A stretch of 64,000 nucleotides of DNA, from assembly GCA_003263775.1 (NCBI GenBank), contig JYJJ01000002.1:186001-250000 (forward strand). Direction: 5' to 3'. The stretch comes from Vibrio maritimus. GTDB lineage: Bacteria; Pseudomonadota; Gammaproteobacteria; Enterobacterales; Vibrionaceae. The notes beneath the pieces are model-generated. The model saw nothing but the letters and a program-made list of their open reading frames with translations. It ran no database searches and was not told where the DNA came from. Below, one piece after another: positions 8,946 through 20,001 of this stretch; the stretch's first letter is position 1, and every line of letters starts with the position of its first letter. The position numbers and the translations under genes are program-made.

Positions 8946-11651
8946 ATGACAAAACTTACGGTTAAAGCACTTAGCGAAGAGATTGGTACGCCAGTTGAAC
9001 GCCTAATTGAACAACTTGCTGATGCTGGTCTGAAGAAATCAGAAAGCGATCAGGTGAATGATGAAGAGAAGCAAACGCTTCTTACTCACCTTAAGAAAGA
9101 ACATGGTGATACATCTGGTGAGTCAGAGCCTACTCGTCTTACGCTTCAGCGTAAAACTCGTAGCACTCTGTCTGTTTCTGCCGGTGGCGGTAAGAGCAAA
9201 GATGTACAAGTAGAAGTGCGCAAGAAGCGCACTTATGTAAAGCGCAGTGCGATCGACGAGCAAGCAAAACGTGAAGCTGAGGAAGCAGCAAATCGTGAGG
9301 CGGAAGAGCGTGCCCAACGTGAAGCCGAAGAGCTAGCCAAACGTGAAGCTGCAGAGAAAGCACAGCGTGAAGCAGAAGAGAAAGCTCAGCGCGAAGCCGA
9401 AGAAAAACGTCTAGCAGAGGAAAAAGCTAAACGTGAGGCGGAGCAACCTGAAGCGGATACTGCTAAGCGCGAAGAAGCGGAAAAGGCCAAGAAAGAAATG
9501 AACGCAAAGAATGCTGAAGCGAAGAAAGAAGCGGACGAGCTAAAACGTCGTCAAGAAGAAGAGGCGCAACGTAAGGCGGAAGCTGAAGCGGCTCGTCTAG
9601 CTGAAGAAGCTCGCAAACTAGCGGAAGAGAATGCCGCACGCTGGTCTGAAGAAGAGAAAAAGTCTAAAGACAACGAAAAAGCAGATTACCACACGACAAC
9701 GTCTTCGTACGCTCGTGAAGCAGAAGATGCTCAAGATCGTAAAGAAGAGAAAGCACCTCGTCGTCGCAAGAAGAAGGCGAGCGCTCAAGAAGACAACCGT
9801 GGCGGCCGTGGCGGTCGTAACCAACGTGGTAAGAAAGGCAAATTGGCTAAGCCAACGTCTATGCAACACGGCTTCGATAAGACAGCCCAAGTTGCTAAGC
9901 AAGACGTTGTGATTGGCGAGACTATCGTTGTTTCTGAGCTAGCAAGCAAAATGTCTGTTAAAGCAACAGAAGTTATCAAGGTGATGATGAAGATGGGCGC
10001 GATGGCGACTATCAACCAAGTTATCGACCAAGAAACTGCACAGCTAGTTGCTGAAGAAATGGGTCACAAAGTTGTTCTACGTAAAGAGAACGAACTGGAA
10101 GAAGCAGTACTGTCTGACCGTGATGAAACATCAGAAGCAGTATCTCGTGCTCCTGTTGTTACTATCATGGGTCACGTTGACCACGGTAAGACATCGACAC
10201 TTGACTACATCCGTCGTACTCACGTTGCATCAGGCGAAGCGGGTGGTATTACCCAGCACATCGGTGCATACCACGTAGAAACTGACAACGGCATGATCAC
10301 TTTCCTTGATACTCCTGGACACGCGGCGTTTACCGCAATGCGTGCTCGTGGTGCTCAAGCGACAGATATCGTTGTTCTAGTAGTAGCTGCAGACGATGGC
10401 GTAATGCCACAAACAATCGAAGCGATCCAACACGCGAAAGCGGCTGGCGTGCCTCTGATTGTTGCAGTGAACAAGATCGATAAAGAAGACGCGAACCCAG
10501 ACAACGTTAAGAACGAGCTGGCGCAGTACGACGTTATCCCTGAAGAGTGGGGCGGTGAGAACATGTTCGTTCACATCTCTGCGAAACAAGGCACTAACAT
10601 CGACGGTCTTCTAGAAGCTATCCTACTTCAATCAGAAGTACTTGAGCTAACAGCGGTTGCTGACGGCATGGCATCTGGTGTGGTTGTAGAATCATTCCTA
10701 GATAAAGGCCGTGGTCCAGTTGCTACAGTTCTAGTTCAATCTGGTACGCTACGTAAAGGCGACATCGTACTTTGTGGTCAAGAATACGGTCGTGTACGTG
10801 CGATGCGTGACGAACTAGGTAAAGAAGTAACTGAAGCAGGTCCATCTATCCCAGTTGAGATCCTAGGTCTATCTGGTGTTCCATCATCAGGTGACGAAGC
10901 AACAGTTGTACGTGATGAGCGTAAAGCTCGTGAAGTAGCAAACTACCGTCAAGGTAAATTCCGTGACGTGAAACTTGCGCGTCAGCAAAAAGCGAAACTA
11001 GAAAACATGTTCTCTAACATGACTGCTGGTGACGTTGCTGAACTTAACGTAGTACTGAAAGCGGACGTACAGGGTTCTGTAGAAGCAATCTCTGATTCTC
11101 TACTGAAACTGTCTACTGACGAAGTTAAAGTGAACATTGTTGGTTCTGGTGTTGGTGGTATTACAGAAACTGATGCAGTACTAGCAGCAGCTTCTAACGC
11201 TATCATCCTAGGCTTCAACGTACGTGCTGATGCTTCTGCTCGCCGTACTGTAGATACTGAAAACCTAGACCTACGCTACTACTCAATCATCTACCAATTG
11301 ATTGACGAAGTGAAACAAGCAATGGGCGGTATGCTTGCTCCTGAATTCAAGCAAGAAATCATCGGCCTTGCAGAAGTACGTGACGTATTTAAGTCTCCAA
11401 AACTTGGCGCAATCGCTGGTTGTATGGTGACAGAAGGTACTATCAAGCGTAACAACCCTATCCGCGTACTGCGTGATAACGTTGTAATCTACGAAGGTGA
11501 GCTAGAATCTCTACGCCGCTTCAAAGATGACGTTCAAGAAGTTAAGAACGGTTACGAGTGTGGTATTGGCGTTAAGAACTACAACGATGTTCGCGTTGGC
11601 GACCAAATCGAAGTATTCGAAATCGTTGAAATCAAACGTACTCTAGACTAA
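8946..11651 (+). CDS. infB: Translation initiation factor IF-2
   Basis: A 901-residue GTPase that places initiator tRNA on the 30S subunit. Order: IF2-N domain (1-50), a long charged segment of KREAEE-type repeats (about 100-245), a basic Arg/Lys/Gly-rich linker, a second IF2-N domain, then the G domain with GHVDHGKT at 409-416, DTPGH and NKID, followed by beta-barrel domains. AAGGAGGTAG before the ATG is a near-ideal ribosome site. The Glu/Ala/Lys/Arg repeat region is typical of vibrios and enterobacteria. Shorter isoforms from internal starts are known in E. coli; I did not assign one here. Confidence 0.98.
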   Translation: MTKLTVKALSEEIGTPVERLIEQLADAGLKKSESDQVNDEEKQTLLTHLKKEHGDTSGESEPTRLTLQRKTRSTLSVSAGGGKSKDVQVEVRKKRTYVKRSAIDEQAKREAEEAANREAEERAQREAEELAKREAAEKAQREAEEKAQREAEEKRLAEEKAKREAEQPEADTAKREEAEKAKKEMNAKNAEAKKEADELKRRQEEEAQRKAEAEAARLAEEARKLAEENAARWSEEEKKSKDNEKADYHTTTSSYAREAEDAQDRKEEKAPRRRKKKASAQEDNRGGRGGRNQRGKKGKLAKPTSMQHGFDKTAQVAKQDVVIGETIVVSELASKMSVKATEVIKVMMKMGAMATINQVIDQETAQLVAEEMGHKVVLRKENELEEAVLSDRDETSEAVSRAPVVTIMGHVDHGKTSTLDYIRRTHVASGEAGGITQHIGAYHVETDNGMITFLDTPGHAAFTAMRARGAQATDIVVLVVAADDGVMPQTIEAIQHAKAAGVPLIVAVNKIDKEDANPDNVKNELAQYDVIPEEWGGENMFVHISAKQGTNIDGLLEAILLQSEVLELTAVADGMASGVVVESFLDKGRGPVATVLVQSGTLRKGDIVLCGQEYGRVRAMRDELGKEVTEAGPSIPVEILGLSGVPSSGDEATVVRDERKAREVANYRQGKFRDVKLARQQKAKLENMFSNMTAGDVAELNVVLKADVQGSVEAISDSLLKLSTDEVKVNIVGSGVGGITETDAVLAAASNAIILGFNVRADASARRTVDTENLDLRYYSIIYQLIDEVKQAMGGMLAPEFKQEIIGLAEVRDVFKSPKLGAIAGCMVTEGTIKRNNPIRVLRDNVVIYEGELESLRRFKDDVQEVKNGYECGIGVKNYNDVRVGDQIEVFEIVEIKRTLD

Positions 11652-11706
11652 TAGACAAAATCGCTACTCAGTATCAAACTTGAGTATTGATGGTTGTTGA
11701 ATACGC

Positions 11707-11738
11707 CATGGGGGCTGGTTATTACCATCCCCCATTCT
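11707..11738 (+). promoter_or_regulatory. Strong hairpin between infB and rbfA
   Basis: ATGGGGG/CCCCCAT with an inner TGGT/ACCA stem and TATT loop is followed by only a short pyrimidine run (TCTTTCT). Possibly an RNA-processing or mRNA-stability element, or a weak terminator, inside the operon. Confidence 0.5.
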
Positions 11739-11757
11739 TTCTATAGTGAGAAAAGAA

Positions 11758-12174
11758 ATGTCAAAAGAATTTAGCCGCACACAACGTGTTGCGCAGCAAC
11801 TACAAAAAGAGCTTGCTCTTATCCTTCAACGCGAAGTTCGCGATTCTCGCCTAGGTATGGTGACGATTTCAGACGTAGAAGTGTCTCGTGACCTAGCTTA
11901 CGCAAAAGTATTCGTGACTTTCCTATGTGTGGGTGAGCAAACCCCAGAATCAAGCATTGCAGCACTTCGTGAACACGAAGCTCACATCCGCATGATGCTA
12001 GGTAAGCGCATTCGCCTACGCCTTACGCCAGAAGTACGCTTCCAATACGACAATACACTCGTCGAAGGTATGCGTATGTCTAATCTAGTGAGCGAAGTGG
12101 TTAGCGAAGATAAGCGCAAGCAAAACGAAGCAGGTCGTAGCGAAGAAAACGGCGCTGAGGGAGAAGAGCAGTAA
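11758..12174 (+). CDS. rbfA: 30S ribosome-binding factor RbfA
   Basis: A cold-shock KH-type protein for 16S rRNA 5'-end maturation. The frame opens at a GTG (11746), but the ATG at 11758 gives [18 protein letters not shown], matching the family start, and has GAGAAAAG just upstream; 138 residues. Conserved segments include [20 protein letters not shown]. The C-terminal tail is Glu-rich. The stop codon overlaps the truB start by one base, indicating coupled translation. Confidence 0.95.
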   Translation: MSKEFSRTQRVAQQLQKELALILQREVRDSRLGMVTISDVEVSRDLAYAKVFVTFLCVGEQTPESSIAALREHEAHIRMMLGKRIRLRLTPEVRFQYDNTLVEGMRMSNLVSEVVSEDKRKQNEAGRSEENGAEGEEQ

Positions 12175-13127
12175 TGGCTAGACGTCGCAAGGGACGTCCA
12201 GTCAACGGCGTTATCCTTCTAGATAAACCTACCGGTATCTCATCGAATGATGCTCTGCAAAAAGTAAAGCGTATCTACTTTGCTGAAAAAGCAGGGCACA
12301 CGGGTGCTCTTGACCCACTAGCAACTGGCATGCTGCCAATTTGCTTGGGCGAAGCCACTAAGTTCTCGCAATTCCTATTAGATTCAGACAAGCGCTACCG
12401 CGTGATCGCAAAACTTGGTGAGCGCACCAATACCTCTGACTCTGATGGCGAAGTCGTGGAAACTCGCGAGATCAACGTAACTCCAGAGCTTCTTGATGAG
12501 TGCATCGATAAGTTCCGTGGTGAGTCTGATCAAGTTCCGTCAATGTTCTCAGCATTGAAGTATCAAGGTAAGCCACTTTATGAGTACGCTCGCCAAGGTA
12601 TCGAAGTGCCGCGTGAAGCACGTAAGATCACTGTGTATGAAATCGTCCTACACCGCTTTGAAGGTGATGAAGTGGAGATGGAAGTACACTGTTCTAAGGG
12701 CACTTACATCCGAACTATCGTTGATGATCTTGGTGAAATGTTAGGCTGTGGTGCGCACGTGACTATGCTACGTCGTACCGCGGTTGCTAAGTACCCTTAT
12801 GAGAACATGGTGACTCTTGAGCAGCTCAACGAGCTATTCGAGCAGGCAAAGCGCGAAGAGCGCCAGCCGCGTGAGTTGCTTGACCCACTGCTGATGCCAA
12901 TGGACAGCGCAGTACAAGATCTTCAAGAGGTGAATGTATCACCTGAGCTTGGTGACTTGCTGCAGCATGGTCAGCCAGTGCAGGTTTCAGGTTTGCCAGT
13001 GGATGCGCCAGTACGCATGACCATGGGTGAAGAACGTTTATTCATCGGCGTTGGCGCGATGAATGACGATGCGAAGCTTGCACCTAAGCGACTCGTTGTT
13101 TTCCGTGAGGAAGAAAGTGCTCAATAG
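12174..13127 (+). CDS. truB: tRNA pseudouridine-55 synthase TruB
   Basis: A 317-residue enzyme that makes pseudouridine 55 in the T loop of tRNAs. The catalytic aspartate is D47 in [25 protein letters not shown] and a C-terminal PUA-like region are present. Its ATG shares the final A of the rbfA stop. rpsO follows after 118 bp with its own promoter. Confidence 0.96.
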   Translation: MARRRKGRPVNGVILLDKPTGISSNDALQKVKRIYFAEKAGHTGALDPLATGMLPICLGEATKFSQFLLDSDKRYRVIAKLGERTNTSDSDGEVVETREINVTPELLDECIDKFRGESDQVPSMFSALKYQGKPLYEYARQGIEVPREARKITVYEIVLHRFEGDEVEMEVHCSKGTYIRTIVDDLGEMLGCGAHVTMLRRTAVAKYPYENMVTLEQLNELFEQAKREERQPRELLDPLLMPMDSAVQDLQEVNVSPELGDLLQHGQPVQVSGLPVDAPVRMTMGEERLFIGVGAMNDDAKLAPKRLVVFREEESAQ

Positions 13128-13142
13128 AGCAACGAATACTCC

Positions 13143-13171
13143 TTGCTCTAGCTAGAATTATTCCCTATAAT
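13143..13171 (+). promoter_or_regulatory. rpsO promoter
   Basis: TTGCTC at 13143, a 17-bp spacer, and a perfect TATAAT at 13166 sit 75 bp before the rpsO ATG. The resulting leader is long enough for the S15 autoregulatory structure known for rpsO in E. coli. Confidence 0.75.
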
Positions 13172-13245
13172 TCGCGCTTCGCGTAGCGGCTGAATCAGAG
13201 ATTGGCTGCTACAAATTTTAAACTTACTCTTATTAGGAGAGAATT

Positions 13246-13515
13246 ATGTCTCTGAATGCAGAAACTAAAGCAGCAATCGTTGCAGAATACGCACAAGGCG
13301 AAGGCGACACTGGTTCACCAGAAGTTCAAGTAGCTCTACTTACAGCTTCTATCAACCACCTACAAGGTCACTTCAAAGCACACAAAGGCGATCACCACAG
13401 CCGTCGTGGTCTTCTACGTATGGTTTCTCGTCGTCGTAAGCTTCTAGATTACCTAAAAGGTAAAAACCTAGCTCGCTACCAAGACCTAATCAAACGTCTA
13501 GGCCTACGTCGCTAA
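13246..13515 (+). CDS. rpsO: 30S ribosomal protein S15
   Basis: An 89-residue protein of standard length with the S15 signature ([36 protein letters not shown]). S15 binds the 16S rRNA central domain and, in E. coli, represses its own mRNA. TTAGGAGAG precedes the ATG. It has its own promoter and terminator and is followed by pnp, the usual order. Confidence 0.98.
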   Translation: MSLNAETKAAIVAEYAQGEGDTGSPEVQVALLTASINHLQGHFKAHKGDHHSRRGLLRMVSRRRKLLDYLKGKNLARYQDLIKRLGLRR

Positions 13516-13540
13516 TCAGCGTCTGCATAGAAAGTTTGTT

Positions 13541-13566
13541 AAAAGGGGCTATATGCCCCTTTTTTG
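13541..13566 (+). terminator. rpsO terminator
   Basis: AAAAGGGGC, loop TATAT, then GCCCC and a T run. In E. coli the equivalent site is leaky and lets some transcription enter pnp. Confidence 0.88.
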
Positions 13567-13858
13567 TTAGCTAAATTCTTTAGTTAATGGCAAAACTTCC
13601 ACTAAGTAGTTTATACTACGTCCCGTCTAAACAGAGTTGTCTAAAGCGCATTCGTTTAGTCACAATCTGCTCAGTACATTACAGTCCATTTTGTCGACCG
13701 CAGGGTCGCGACTATTCCAAGCACATTTGCTTGCTTTTAGCGGCATAGAACTAGCTGCTTAGAGCAAAGAGCTAAGTTTGTTTGAACTAGTCGCGATTTG
13801 TAATGCATTGAGCGCACAATCAAATGATCTGGACTCGCTCCAGAAAAAAGGAAATACA
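13567..13858 (+). promoter_or_regulatory. pnp leader with long-range stem
   Basis: A long gene-free stretch. A possible -10 (TATACT) lies at 13612. GTCGCGACTA at 13705-13714 pairs with TAGTCGCGAT at 13788-13797, closing an ~93-nt structure that contains a CAAGCA/TGCTTG hairpin and an AGCGGC/GCTGCT pairing. In E. coli the pnp leader hairpin is cut by RNase III and PNPase then represses its own synthesis; this arrangement suggests the same. Confidence 0.65.
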
Positions 13859-15991
13859 ATGTTCGAAAAACCAGTTGTTAAGTCGTTCCAATACGGCAAC
13901 CACACTGTGACGCTAGAAACAGGCGTTATCGCACGTCAAGCTACTGCTGCTGTAATGGTAACAATGGACGATACGTCAGTATTCGTTTCTGTTGTTGGTA
14001 AAAAAGAAGCAGTAGAAGGTCAAGACTTCTTCCCACTAACAGTAAACTACCAAGAGCGTACTTACGCGGCAGGTAAAATCCCAGGTGGTTTCTTCAAGCG
14101 TGAAGGTCGTCCTTCTGAAGGCGAAACACTGACTGCACGTCTAATCGACCGTCCAATTCGTCCACTATTCCCAGACGCATTCAAAAACGAAGTTCAGGTT
14201 ATCGCGACAGTAATGTCTGTAAACCCGAACGTTCAACCAGACATGGTAACAATGATCGGTACTTCAGCTGCTCTTGCTATCTCTGGTATTCCGTTCAACG
14301 GTCCTATCGGTGCTGCACGTGTTGGTCATATCGACGGCCAACTAGTACTAAACCCAAGCAACACTGAGCTAGAAAACTCTAAACTAGACCTAGTAGTAGC
14401 GGGTACTGAAGGCGCTGTTCTTATGGTTGAGTCTGAAGCAGACAACCTAACAGAAGAAGAGATGCTATCAGCAGTGGTTTACGGCCACGACCAACAGCAA
14501 GTTGTTATCAAAGCAATCAACGAGTTTGCAGCAGAAGTTGCTACTCCAGCTTGGGATTGGGTTGCTCCAGAAGAGAACACGGCTCTTAACAACCGCATCG
14601 CTGAGCTAGCAGAAGCTAAGCTTGTTGAAGCGTACCAAATCACTGAGAAGATGGCTCGCTACGACCGCATTCACGCGATTGCAGCAGAAGTGAACGATGT
14701 TCTTCTTGCTGAAGATCCAGAAGCGAACACGAAAGAAATCCACACTATCTTCCACGATCTAGAGAAGACAGTTGTACGTCGCAGCATCATCGCGGGTAAC
14801 CCACGTATCGATGGCCGTGAAAAAGACATGGTTCGTGCACTAGACGTGCGCACTGGCGTTCTTCCACGTACTCACGGTTCTTCACTGTTCACTCGTGGTG
14901 AAACTCAGGCAATCGTAACTGCGACTCTTGGTACGCAGCGTGATGCTCAAATCATCGATGAGCTAACAGGTGAGCGTAAAGATCACTTCCTACTACACTA
15001 CAACTTCCCTCCATACTGTGTTGGCGAAACGGGTTTTGTAGGTTCTCCTAAGCGTCGTGAAATCGGTCACGGTAAACTAGCTAAGCGCGGTATCGCAGCA
15101 GTAATGCCTTCTGTTGAAGAATTCCCATACACAGTACGTGTTGTATCGGAAATCACTGAATCTAACGGTTCATCTTCAATGGCTTCTGTATGTGGTACGT
15201 CTCTAGCACTTATGGATGCGGGTGTTCCAATCAAGTCTTCTGTTGCGGGTATCGCAATGGGTCTTGTGAAAGAAGGCGACGACTTCGTTGTTCTTTCTGA
15301 CATCCTTGGTGACGAAGACCACCTAGGTGACATGGACTTTAAAGTAGCAGGTACTAACACTGGTATCACTGCACTTCAAATGGACATCAAGATCGAAGGT
15401 ATCACTAAAGAGATCATGCAAATTGCTCTTAACCAAGCGCAAGGTGCACGTAAGCACATCCTTTCTGTAATGGATGAAGCTATCTCTGGTGCTCGTGAAG
15501 ATATCTCTGAGTTCGCTCCACGTATCCACACAATGAAGATCAGCGCAGACAAGATCAAAGACGTTATCGGTAAAGGTGGCGCGGTTATCCGTCAGCTAAC
15601 TGAAGAAACGGGTACGACTATCGAGATCGAAGACGACGGTACTATCAAGATTGCTGCGACTGACGGTGACCAAGCGAAAGATGCGATTGCTCGTATCGAA
15701 GCTATCACTGCAGAAGTTGAAGTGGGTAAGATCTACACGGGTAAAGTTGCTCGTCTAGCAGACTTTGGTGCATTCGTAACGGTTCTTCCGGGTAAAGATG
15801 GTCTAGTACACATCTCTCAAATCGCTCAAGAGCGTGTTGAGAAAGTAACTGACTACCTGAAAGAAGGCCAAGAAGTTCAAGTTAAAGTACTTGAAATCGA
15901 CCGCCAAGGCCGTGTGCGTCTAAGCATGAAAGAAGCGGTAGAACAGCCAGCTGAAGCTGCGAATGAAAAAGCGGCACCTGACGCAGAATAA
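13859..15991 (+). CDS. pnp: Polyribonucleotide nucleotidyltransferase (PNPase)
   Basis: A 710-residue 3'-5' phosphorolytic exoribonuclease and degradosome component. Two RNase PH domains surround an alpha-helical domain, followed by KH ([19 protein letters not shown]) and S1 ([20 protein letters not shown]) domains. The frame is open upstream to 13778, but that region is the structured leader; the ATG at 13859 has AAAAAAGGA 8 nt upstream and gives the family start [13 protein letters not shown]. The tail is Ala/Glu-rich. Confidence 0.97.
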   Translation: MFEKPVVKSFQYGNHTVTLETGVIARQATAAVMVTMDDTSVFVSVVGKKEAVEGQDFFPLTVNYQERTYAAGKIPGGFFKREGRPSEGETLTARLIDRPIRPLFPDAFKNEVQVIATVMSVNPNVQPDMVTMIGTSAALAISGIPFNGPIGAARVGHIDGQLVLNPSNTELENSKLDLVVAGTEGAVLMVESEADNLTEEEMLSAVVYGHDQQQVVIKAINEFAAEVATPAWDWVAPEENTALNNRIAELAEAKLVEAYQITEKMARYDRIHAIAAEVNDVLLAEDPEANTKEIHTIFHDLEKTVVRRSIIAGNPRIDGREKDMVRALDVRTGVLPRTHGSSLFTRGETQAIVTATLGTQRDAQIIDELTGERKDHFLLHYNFPPYCVGETGFVGSPKRREIGHGKLAKRGIAAVMPSVEEFPYTVRVVSEITESNGSSSMASVCGTSLALMDAGVPIKSSVAGIAMGLVKEGDDFVVLSDILGDEDHLGDMDFKVAGTNTGITALQMDIKIEGITKEIMQIALNQAQGARKHILSVMDEAISGAREDISEFAPRIHTMKISADKIKDVIGKGGAVIRQLTEETGTTIEIEDDGTIKIAATDGDQAKDAIARIEAITAEVEVGKIYTGKVARLADFGAFVTVLPGKDGLVHISQIAQERVEKVTDYLKEGQEVQVKVLEIDRQGRVRLSMKEAVEQPAEAANEKAAPDAE

Positions 15992-16030
15992 TTCGCATTT
16001 CTAGACCATTGCGTCTAAAAGCATGCTATA

Positions 16031-16056
16031 AAGAGGGGGCAATCGCCCCCTTTTTT
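16031..16056 (+). terminator. pnp terminator
   Basis: GGGGGC, loop AATC, GCCCCC and six T residues, 40 bp after the pnp stop. Confidence 0.9.
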
Positions 16057-16166
16057 AGTGCGCGAAGGAAATTACCTGCTATACCATTAAAGCAGCACGG
16101 CAAAAAAATTTAATAAAAAGCCGTCAGTTACGCTTAGCGATAGCAGGCATTAAGGAGAAGAATATA

Positions 16167-17102
16167 GTGAAGTGGTTTCGAATCTTAGGATTGAGTTTAG
16201 TGGCCGTCGTGACGGGTTGTGCATCCAACTCATCAACGCAAGATCAGCAGTGGTTGAATCCACCGATGGCAGTGCCTTTACAAGCCAACGTTCAATATGA
16301 AGTCCAGGTTGCAAGACTGACTCAGCTACTTCAGCGCAGCGATCTCGATAACGATGTGCGCGCCAAAATGCATTTCGAGCGTGGTTCTTATTTCAATAGT
16401 CTGGGTATGCGCGATTTGGCGCAGCTTGATTTCAACCAGTCGCTTCAATTAAACCCAGCTCAACCAGTGGTGTTCAACCAAGTCGGTCAATACTTCACTC
16501 AGATTGGTGATTTTGACTCTGCGTATGAAGCGTTTGATTCAAGCCTAGAGCTCGATCCAGCTAACTCTTACGCACTTCGTAACCGTTCTATCGCACTGTA
16601 CTACGGCGACCGTATTCCTCTAGCGATTGAAGGAATGACACGTTACTACCAAGAGAATCCATCGGATCCATACCGAGCGCTGTGGCTTTACATCATTTCT
16701 CGCCAAGCCAGCCCATCGGAAGCGGCGATTACACTAAATAAACAGTATCTTGCTCGTAATAACGACTGGGGCTGGATTTTGGTTGCCTTGATGCTTGACC
16801 AAGTATCAGAAGAGCAAGCGTTCCAAGCGATTCTAGCGAGCAGCCGAGATAACAATGTACTGGCAGAGCGTCTGACTGAGGTGTACTTCTACCTTGCTAA
16901 GCGTCATCAAATCGACGGTGATTACCCAACAGCAGTTTCGCTTTACAAGCTAGCTATCGCACAAAATGTGTATGATTTTGCAGAACATAAGTACGCATTC
17001 CTAGAGCTGACAAAAATCTTTGAAATTGTTCGAGCTCAACAAGCAGAAGAAGCGAAGAAACAGCAAGAAGAACAAGCGAACGCAGAACCAAGCGACGCCT
17101 AG
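16167..17102 (+). CDS. nlpI: Lipoprotein NlpI (TPR adaptor)
   Basis: A 311-residue lipoprotein with a signal peptide and lipobox ending at C18 (VVTGC). TPR repeats run through about 60-150 (for example FNSLGMRDLAQLDFNQSLQL and IGDFDSAYEAFDSSLELDP). In E. coli, NlpI is an outer-membrane adaptor for peptidoglycan hydrolases and the protease Prc. The start is a GTG with TAAGGAG 9 nt upstream. The C terminus is Gln/Glu-rich. It lies downstream of pnp as in relatives, behind the pnp terminator. Confidence 0.94.
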   Translation: MKWFRILGLSLVAVVTGCASNSSTQDQQWLNPPMAVPLQANVQYEVQVARLTQLLQRSDLDNDVRAKMHFERGSYFNSLGMRDLAQLDFNQSLQLNPAQPVVFNQVGQYFTQIGDFDSAYEAFDSSLELDPANSYALRNRSIALYYGDRIPLAIEGMTRYYQENPSDPYRALWLYIISRQASPSEAAITLNKQYLARNNDWGWILVALMLDQVSEEQAFQAILASSRDNNVLAERLTEVYFYLAKRHQIDGDYPTAVSLYKLAIAQNVYDFAEHKYAFLELTKIFEIVRAQQAEEAKKQQEEQANAEPSDA

Positions 17103-17128
17103 TTTCTCTCAATAAATCTAAGACTCTA

Positions 17129-17158
17129 AAACACCAGCGATAAGCTGGTGTTTTTTTA
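17129..17158 (+). terminator. nlpI terminator
   Basis: AACACCAGC, loop GATAA, GCTGGTGTT followed by a T run, about 28 bp past the stop. Confidence 0.9.
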
Positions 17159-17222
17159 TGCGTTGCAGTTTACTTCCAATACTCCTAAAATAGTTAGCTA
17201 GGCTAATTAATAAGTGATATGA

Positions 17223-17636
17223 ATGTCTATAGAAGTCAATTTAGAGAGAATGGAACGCCTCACTGCTAAGGTTTGGCGCAGTTACAGTAAAGAAGATCCA
17301 CTGTCTCACCTTAGCTTTAATGAATATGACTATCTCAAAACCGTTCAAGCCTCCGAGGAACCGATTAGGCTCACTGACTTGGCTCGAGAGTTAGAGGTGT
17401 CCAAGCCGTCAGCCACCAATATGATTAAACGGCTGGAGAAGAAGGGACTGGTGGAACGCTTAGCGTGTCCAGAAGACGCTCGTGCTAAACGGGTAGTTTT
17501 GACAGAGAAGGCACGTATCCCTCTAGCGTCAGAGTTGGAAATTTATAGCGTGGTTGCTGATAAATTAAAGGTGAACCTAACAGGCAGCGAGTTTACCTCC
17601 CTCAACCAGCTTCTGACTAAAGCGCTAAAGCTTTAA
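17223..17636 (+). CDS. MarR-family transcriptional regulator
   Basis: A 137-residue winged-helix protein. The recognition helix region IRLTDLARELEVSKPSATNMIKRLEKKGLVER and the wing around CPEDARAKRVVLTEKA (with the D-R-A-K signature) are typical MarR. It is followed in the same direction by a MATE transporter 73 bp later, so it most likely controls that transporter and itself in response to a small ligand. The ligand is unknown. No good Shine-Dalgarno is visible. Confidence 0.85.
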   Translation: MSIEVNLERMERLTAKVWRSYSKEDPLSHLSFNEYDYLKTVQASEEPIRLTDLARELEVSKPSATNMIKRLEKKGLVERLACPEDARAKRVVLTEKARIPLASELEIYSVVADKLKVNLTGSEFTSLNQLLTKALKL

Positions 17637-17709
17637 TTCCTGCTAGTTCTTAATCAACAGTAAGACTCTGAAGAGTCACTTGAAAACAAATAATCGTAGT
17701 AACGTCGTG

Positions 17710-19049
17710 ATGAATCAAAAATCAATTTACCAACAGTTTTGGCGTTATGCCGTACCTACCGTAGCCGCTATGCTGGTCAACGGTTTATACCAAGTGGTAG
17801 ACGGCATCTTTATTGGGCAGTATATGGGGGGCGATGGCCTTGCGGGCATCAATGTAGCCTGGCCAGTGATCAGTGTCATTCTTGGCTTGGTATGATGATT
17901 GGTGTCGGTACTGGAGCGCTGGCGTCGATTAAACAAGGTGAGAGTGATCTTGTTGGTGCGAAGCAAGCTTTGGCAACCGGTTTAATGGCATTGCTAGCGT
18001 TGAGTCCAGTTGTTGCTGTCGTACTTTGGCAGTACGCTGATAAGATGATCCTGATTCAAGGTGCTCAGGGGCGCATGTACGATCTCGCGATGCAGTACCT
18101 CGACATCTTGATCGTAGGCGGTGTGTTCACGCTCGGCTCAATTGCAGTGCCGTTCTTATTGAGAAATGACGATAGCCCAAATATGGCGACCATCTTGATG
18201 GTACTTGGCGCGGTGATTAATATCGTCCTCGATTACTGGTTTATCGCTGTTCTCGATTGGGAACTCACCGGTGCAGCGCTGGCAACAGCGATAGCTCAAG
18301 CTGTGGTGACCGTGTTGGGGGTAGGGTACTTCTTTACCTCGAAGGCGAAAATGCGCCTATCACTGCGTGATTTTAGGTTCCAGTGGCCACTGCTACCTAA
18401 GATATTCTCCATTGGTATCGCAAGCTTTTTCATGTATGCCTACGGCTCCTTTATGGTAGCACTGCATAACGCTCTGTTTGCGGAGTATGGCTCGATGACC
18501 TTGGTCGGCGCATACGCTATCTTGGGTTATATCGTTGCTTTCTATTACCTAATTGCCGAAGGTATCGCTAATGCGATGCAGCCATTATTGAGCTATAACT
18601 ATGGCGCTCGTCGTGAAGACAATATGCGTAAGCTGTTCAATGTCGCTATGTTCAGTTCCGTACTCGGTGGTGCGGTTTTTGTGGGACTCCTTAACCTGTT
18701 TCCTTACCAGGCGGTCTCAGTGTTTAACTCCAGTGAGCCACAGCTTATCGAATATACGGTGGTCGGTATCCGCTTGCATTTATTCTCCATGTTCCTTGAT
18801 GGGTTCATCGTTGTGGCTGCGGCATATTATCAAGCGATCAGTCACAACCGAAAAGCGCTGTTCGTGACATTAGGAAACATGCTGATCCAACTGCCATTCC
18901 TCTACGCTATGCCAAAGCTTTGGGGAGTGAACGGTGTGTGGATAGCGTATCCTCTATCGAACATCGCATTGAGTTTGGTGGTTGGAGCCATGATGTGGAA
19001 AGACATTCGCAAGCTGCGTGCGAACGACTATGAGACGGCAACGGTTTAA
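17710..19049 (+). CDS. MATE-family multidrug efflux transporter (one frameshift as sequenced)
   Basis: A multi-helix MATE protein: MNQKSIYQQFWRYAVPTVAA begins the N-terminal half and LLSYNYGARREDNMRKLF marks the middle. Reading runs into a stop at 17893-17895, and the remainder is in another frame. Adding one G to the GG at 17889-17890 restores ILGLGMMIGVGTGALASIKQG and a continuous protein of about 446 residues. Because that join is a conserved MATE segment, a base-call error or very recent mutation is likely. The start is taken at ATG 17710; a TTG at 17680 is an alternative. It is paired with the MarR gene just upstream. Confidence 0.85.
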
Positions 19050-19075
19050 CATCACTGAATCAGAACATTGCCATT

Positions 19076-19113
19076 AAAAAAGAGCCTCGCGGATTAGCGA
19101 GGCTCGTTTGTTT
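19076..19113. terminator. Bidirectional terminator between MATE gene and ubiV
   Basis: GAGCCTCGC, loop GGATTA, GCGAGGCTC, with an A run on the left and T-rich sequence on the right, so it can serve both convergent genes. Confidence 0.85.
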
Positions 19114-19989
19114 AGATTTGCTTGATATCGAGACCAGCAATCTGATGCCAGTAGCCGTTGCACTGACGATCGAGCGACGCTTGCGGATTGCTGCCGTCTT
19201 CATTGGCTCTGAAACGATCCACTTCTGCAAAGGTATCCAGTCCAAGTGGCTAAGACGCACAACGTCGACCAAGCCTTCCATCGATTTAAGATCGTTGATT
19301 AGGTTGTACTGATAACCTGACTGGGTTTGAATTCCATTTAGATTAAATACTGACTGACCTTCTTGGCTCTCTACTTGAAGGCCTGTTGGGTATTTAATAC
19401 AGCAGGTTTCGCAGTCATCTTTTGCTCGGTTTTCCGCGCGAGCAGTGAAGCAGCGTGCAGAGTAAGCTAATGGCAGGTAGCCGTGGCTAAACACTTCGAC
19501 CTCGAATTGACCGCGAATACCTAAGTCTTCGGCTTGGTTCATCGCGTTCTCAAGCCACTCTCGTGATAGCTCAACCGGCATACACCAACGGATCATGCCT
19601 TGTTTAGCAAATAACTGCAGCGTACGAGCGTTGTAGGTGTTGACCGCAGGTCCTACGACAAATGGCACCTTACTTTCACTGGCAAGTTGGATAGCAGACA
19701 CGTCATTAGCTTCAATCGCAAAGTCACCGTTGTCGATGTACTTCTTCATGATATTCACTTCACTCGGTGCTTCGAGCAATGCCATAGTGGACAGCACCAC
19801 TTGCTTACCAGATGCGCTGAGCTCTTTAGCAATATCGAACCAATGGCCAGGTTTCATCTCACGGCGCTTAGAACAAACACTCTCACCCAGATAGATGATA
19901 TCCGCAGAGCTCGATTTTGCTTGTTCGTAGAAGCTCTCTACATCTTGCTTTGGCCAAAAGTACAACAGCGGCCCTAATGCATATTTCAT
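19112..19989 (-). CDS. ubiV: Ubiquinone biosynthesis protein UbiV (U32 family; frameshift near C terminus)
   Basis: A U32 peptidase-like protein of about 292 residues once repaired. Cysteines expected to bind the 4Fe-4S cluster are visible: C39 and the later set in SARCFTARAENRAKDDCETCC. With UbiU it performs O2-independent ring hydroxylation in ubiquinone synthesis. The uncorrected frame continues to 19060 with an unrelated basic tail. Adding one C to CC at 19242-19243 (plus strand) restores HLGLDTFAEVDRFRANEDG and a tail NGYWHQIAGLDIKQI ending at 19112. It lies 12 bp downstream of ubiU in one operon. Confidence 0.9.
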
Positions 19990-20001
19990 GTGATTTGCTC
20001 C

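Noticed and set aside
9618..9902. Open frames opposite and alongside the infB repeat region
   Set aside because: They arise from the biased Lys/Arg/Glu codons of infB and match no family.
13778..13858. 27-residue N-terminal extension of PNPase
   Set aside because: It lies in a structured leader, lacks a ribosome site and is absent from the family; the ATG at 13859 is well placed.
17680..17709. TTG start for the first MATE gene
   Set aside because: It adds ten hydrophilic residues and lacks a good ribosome site; ATG 17710 starts at the usual family N terminus.
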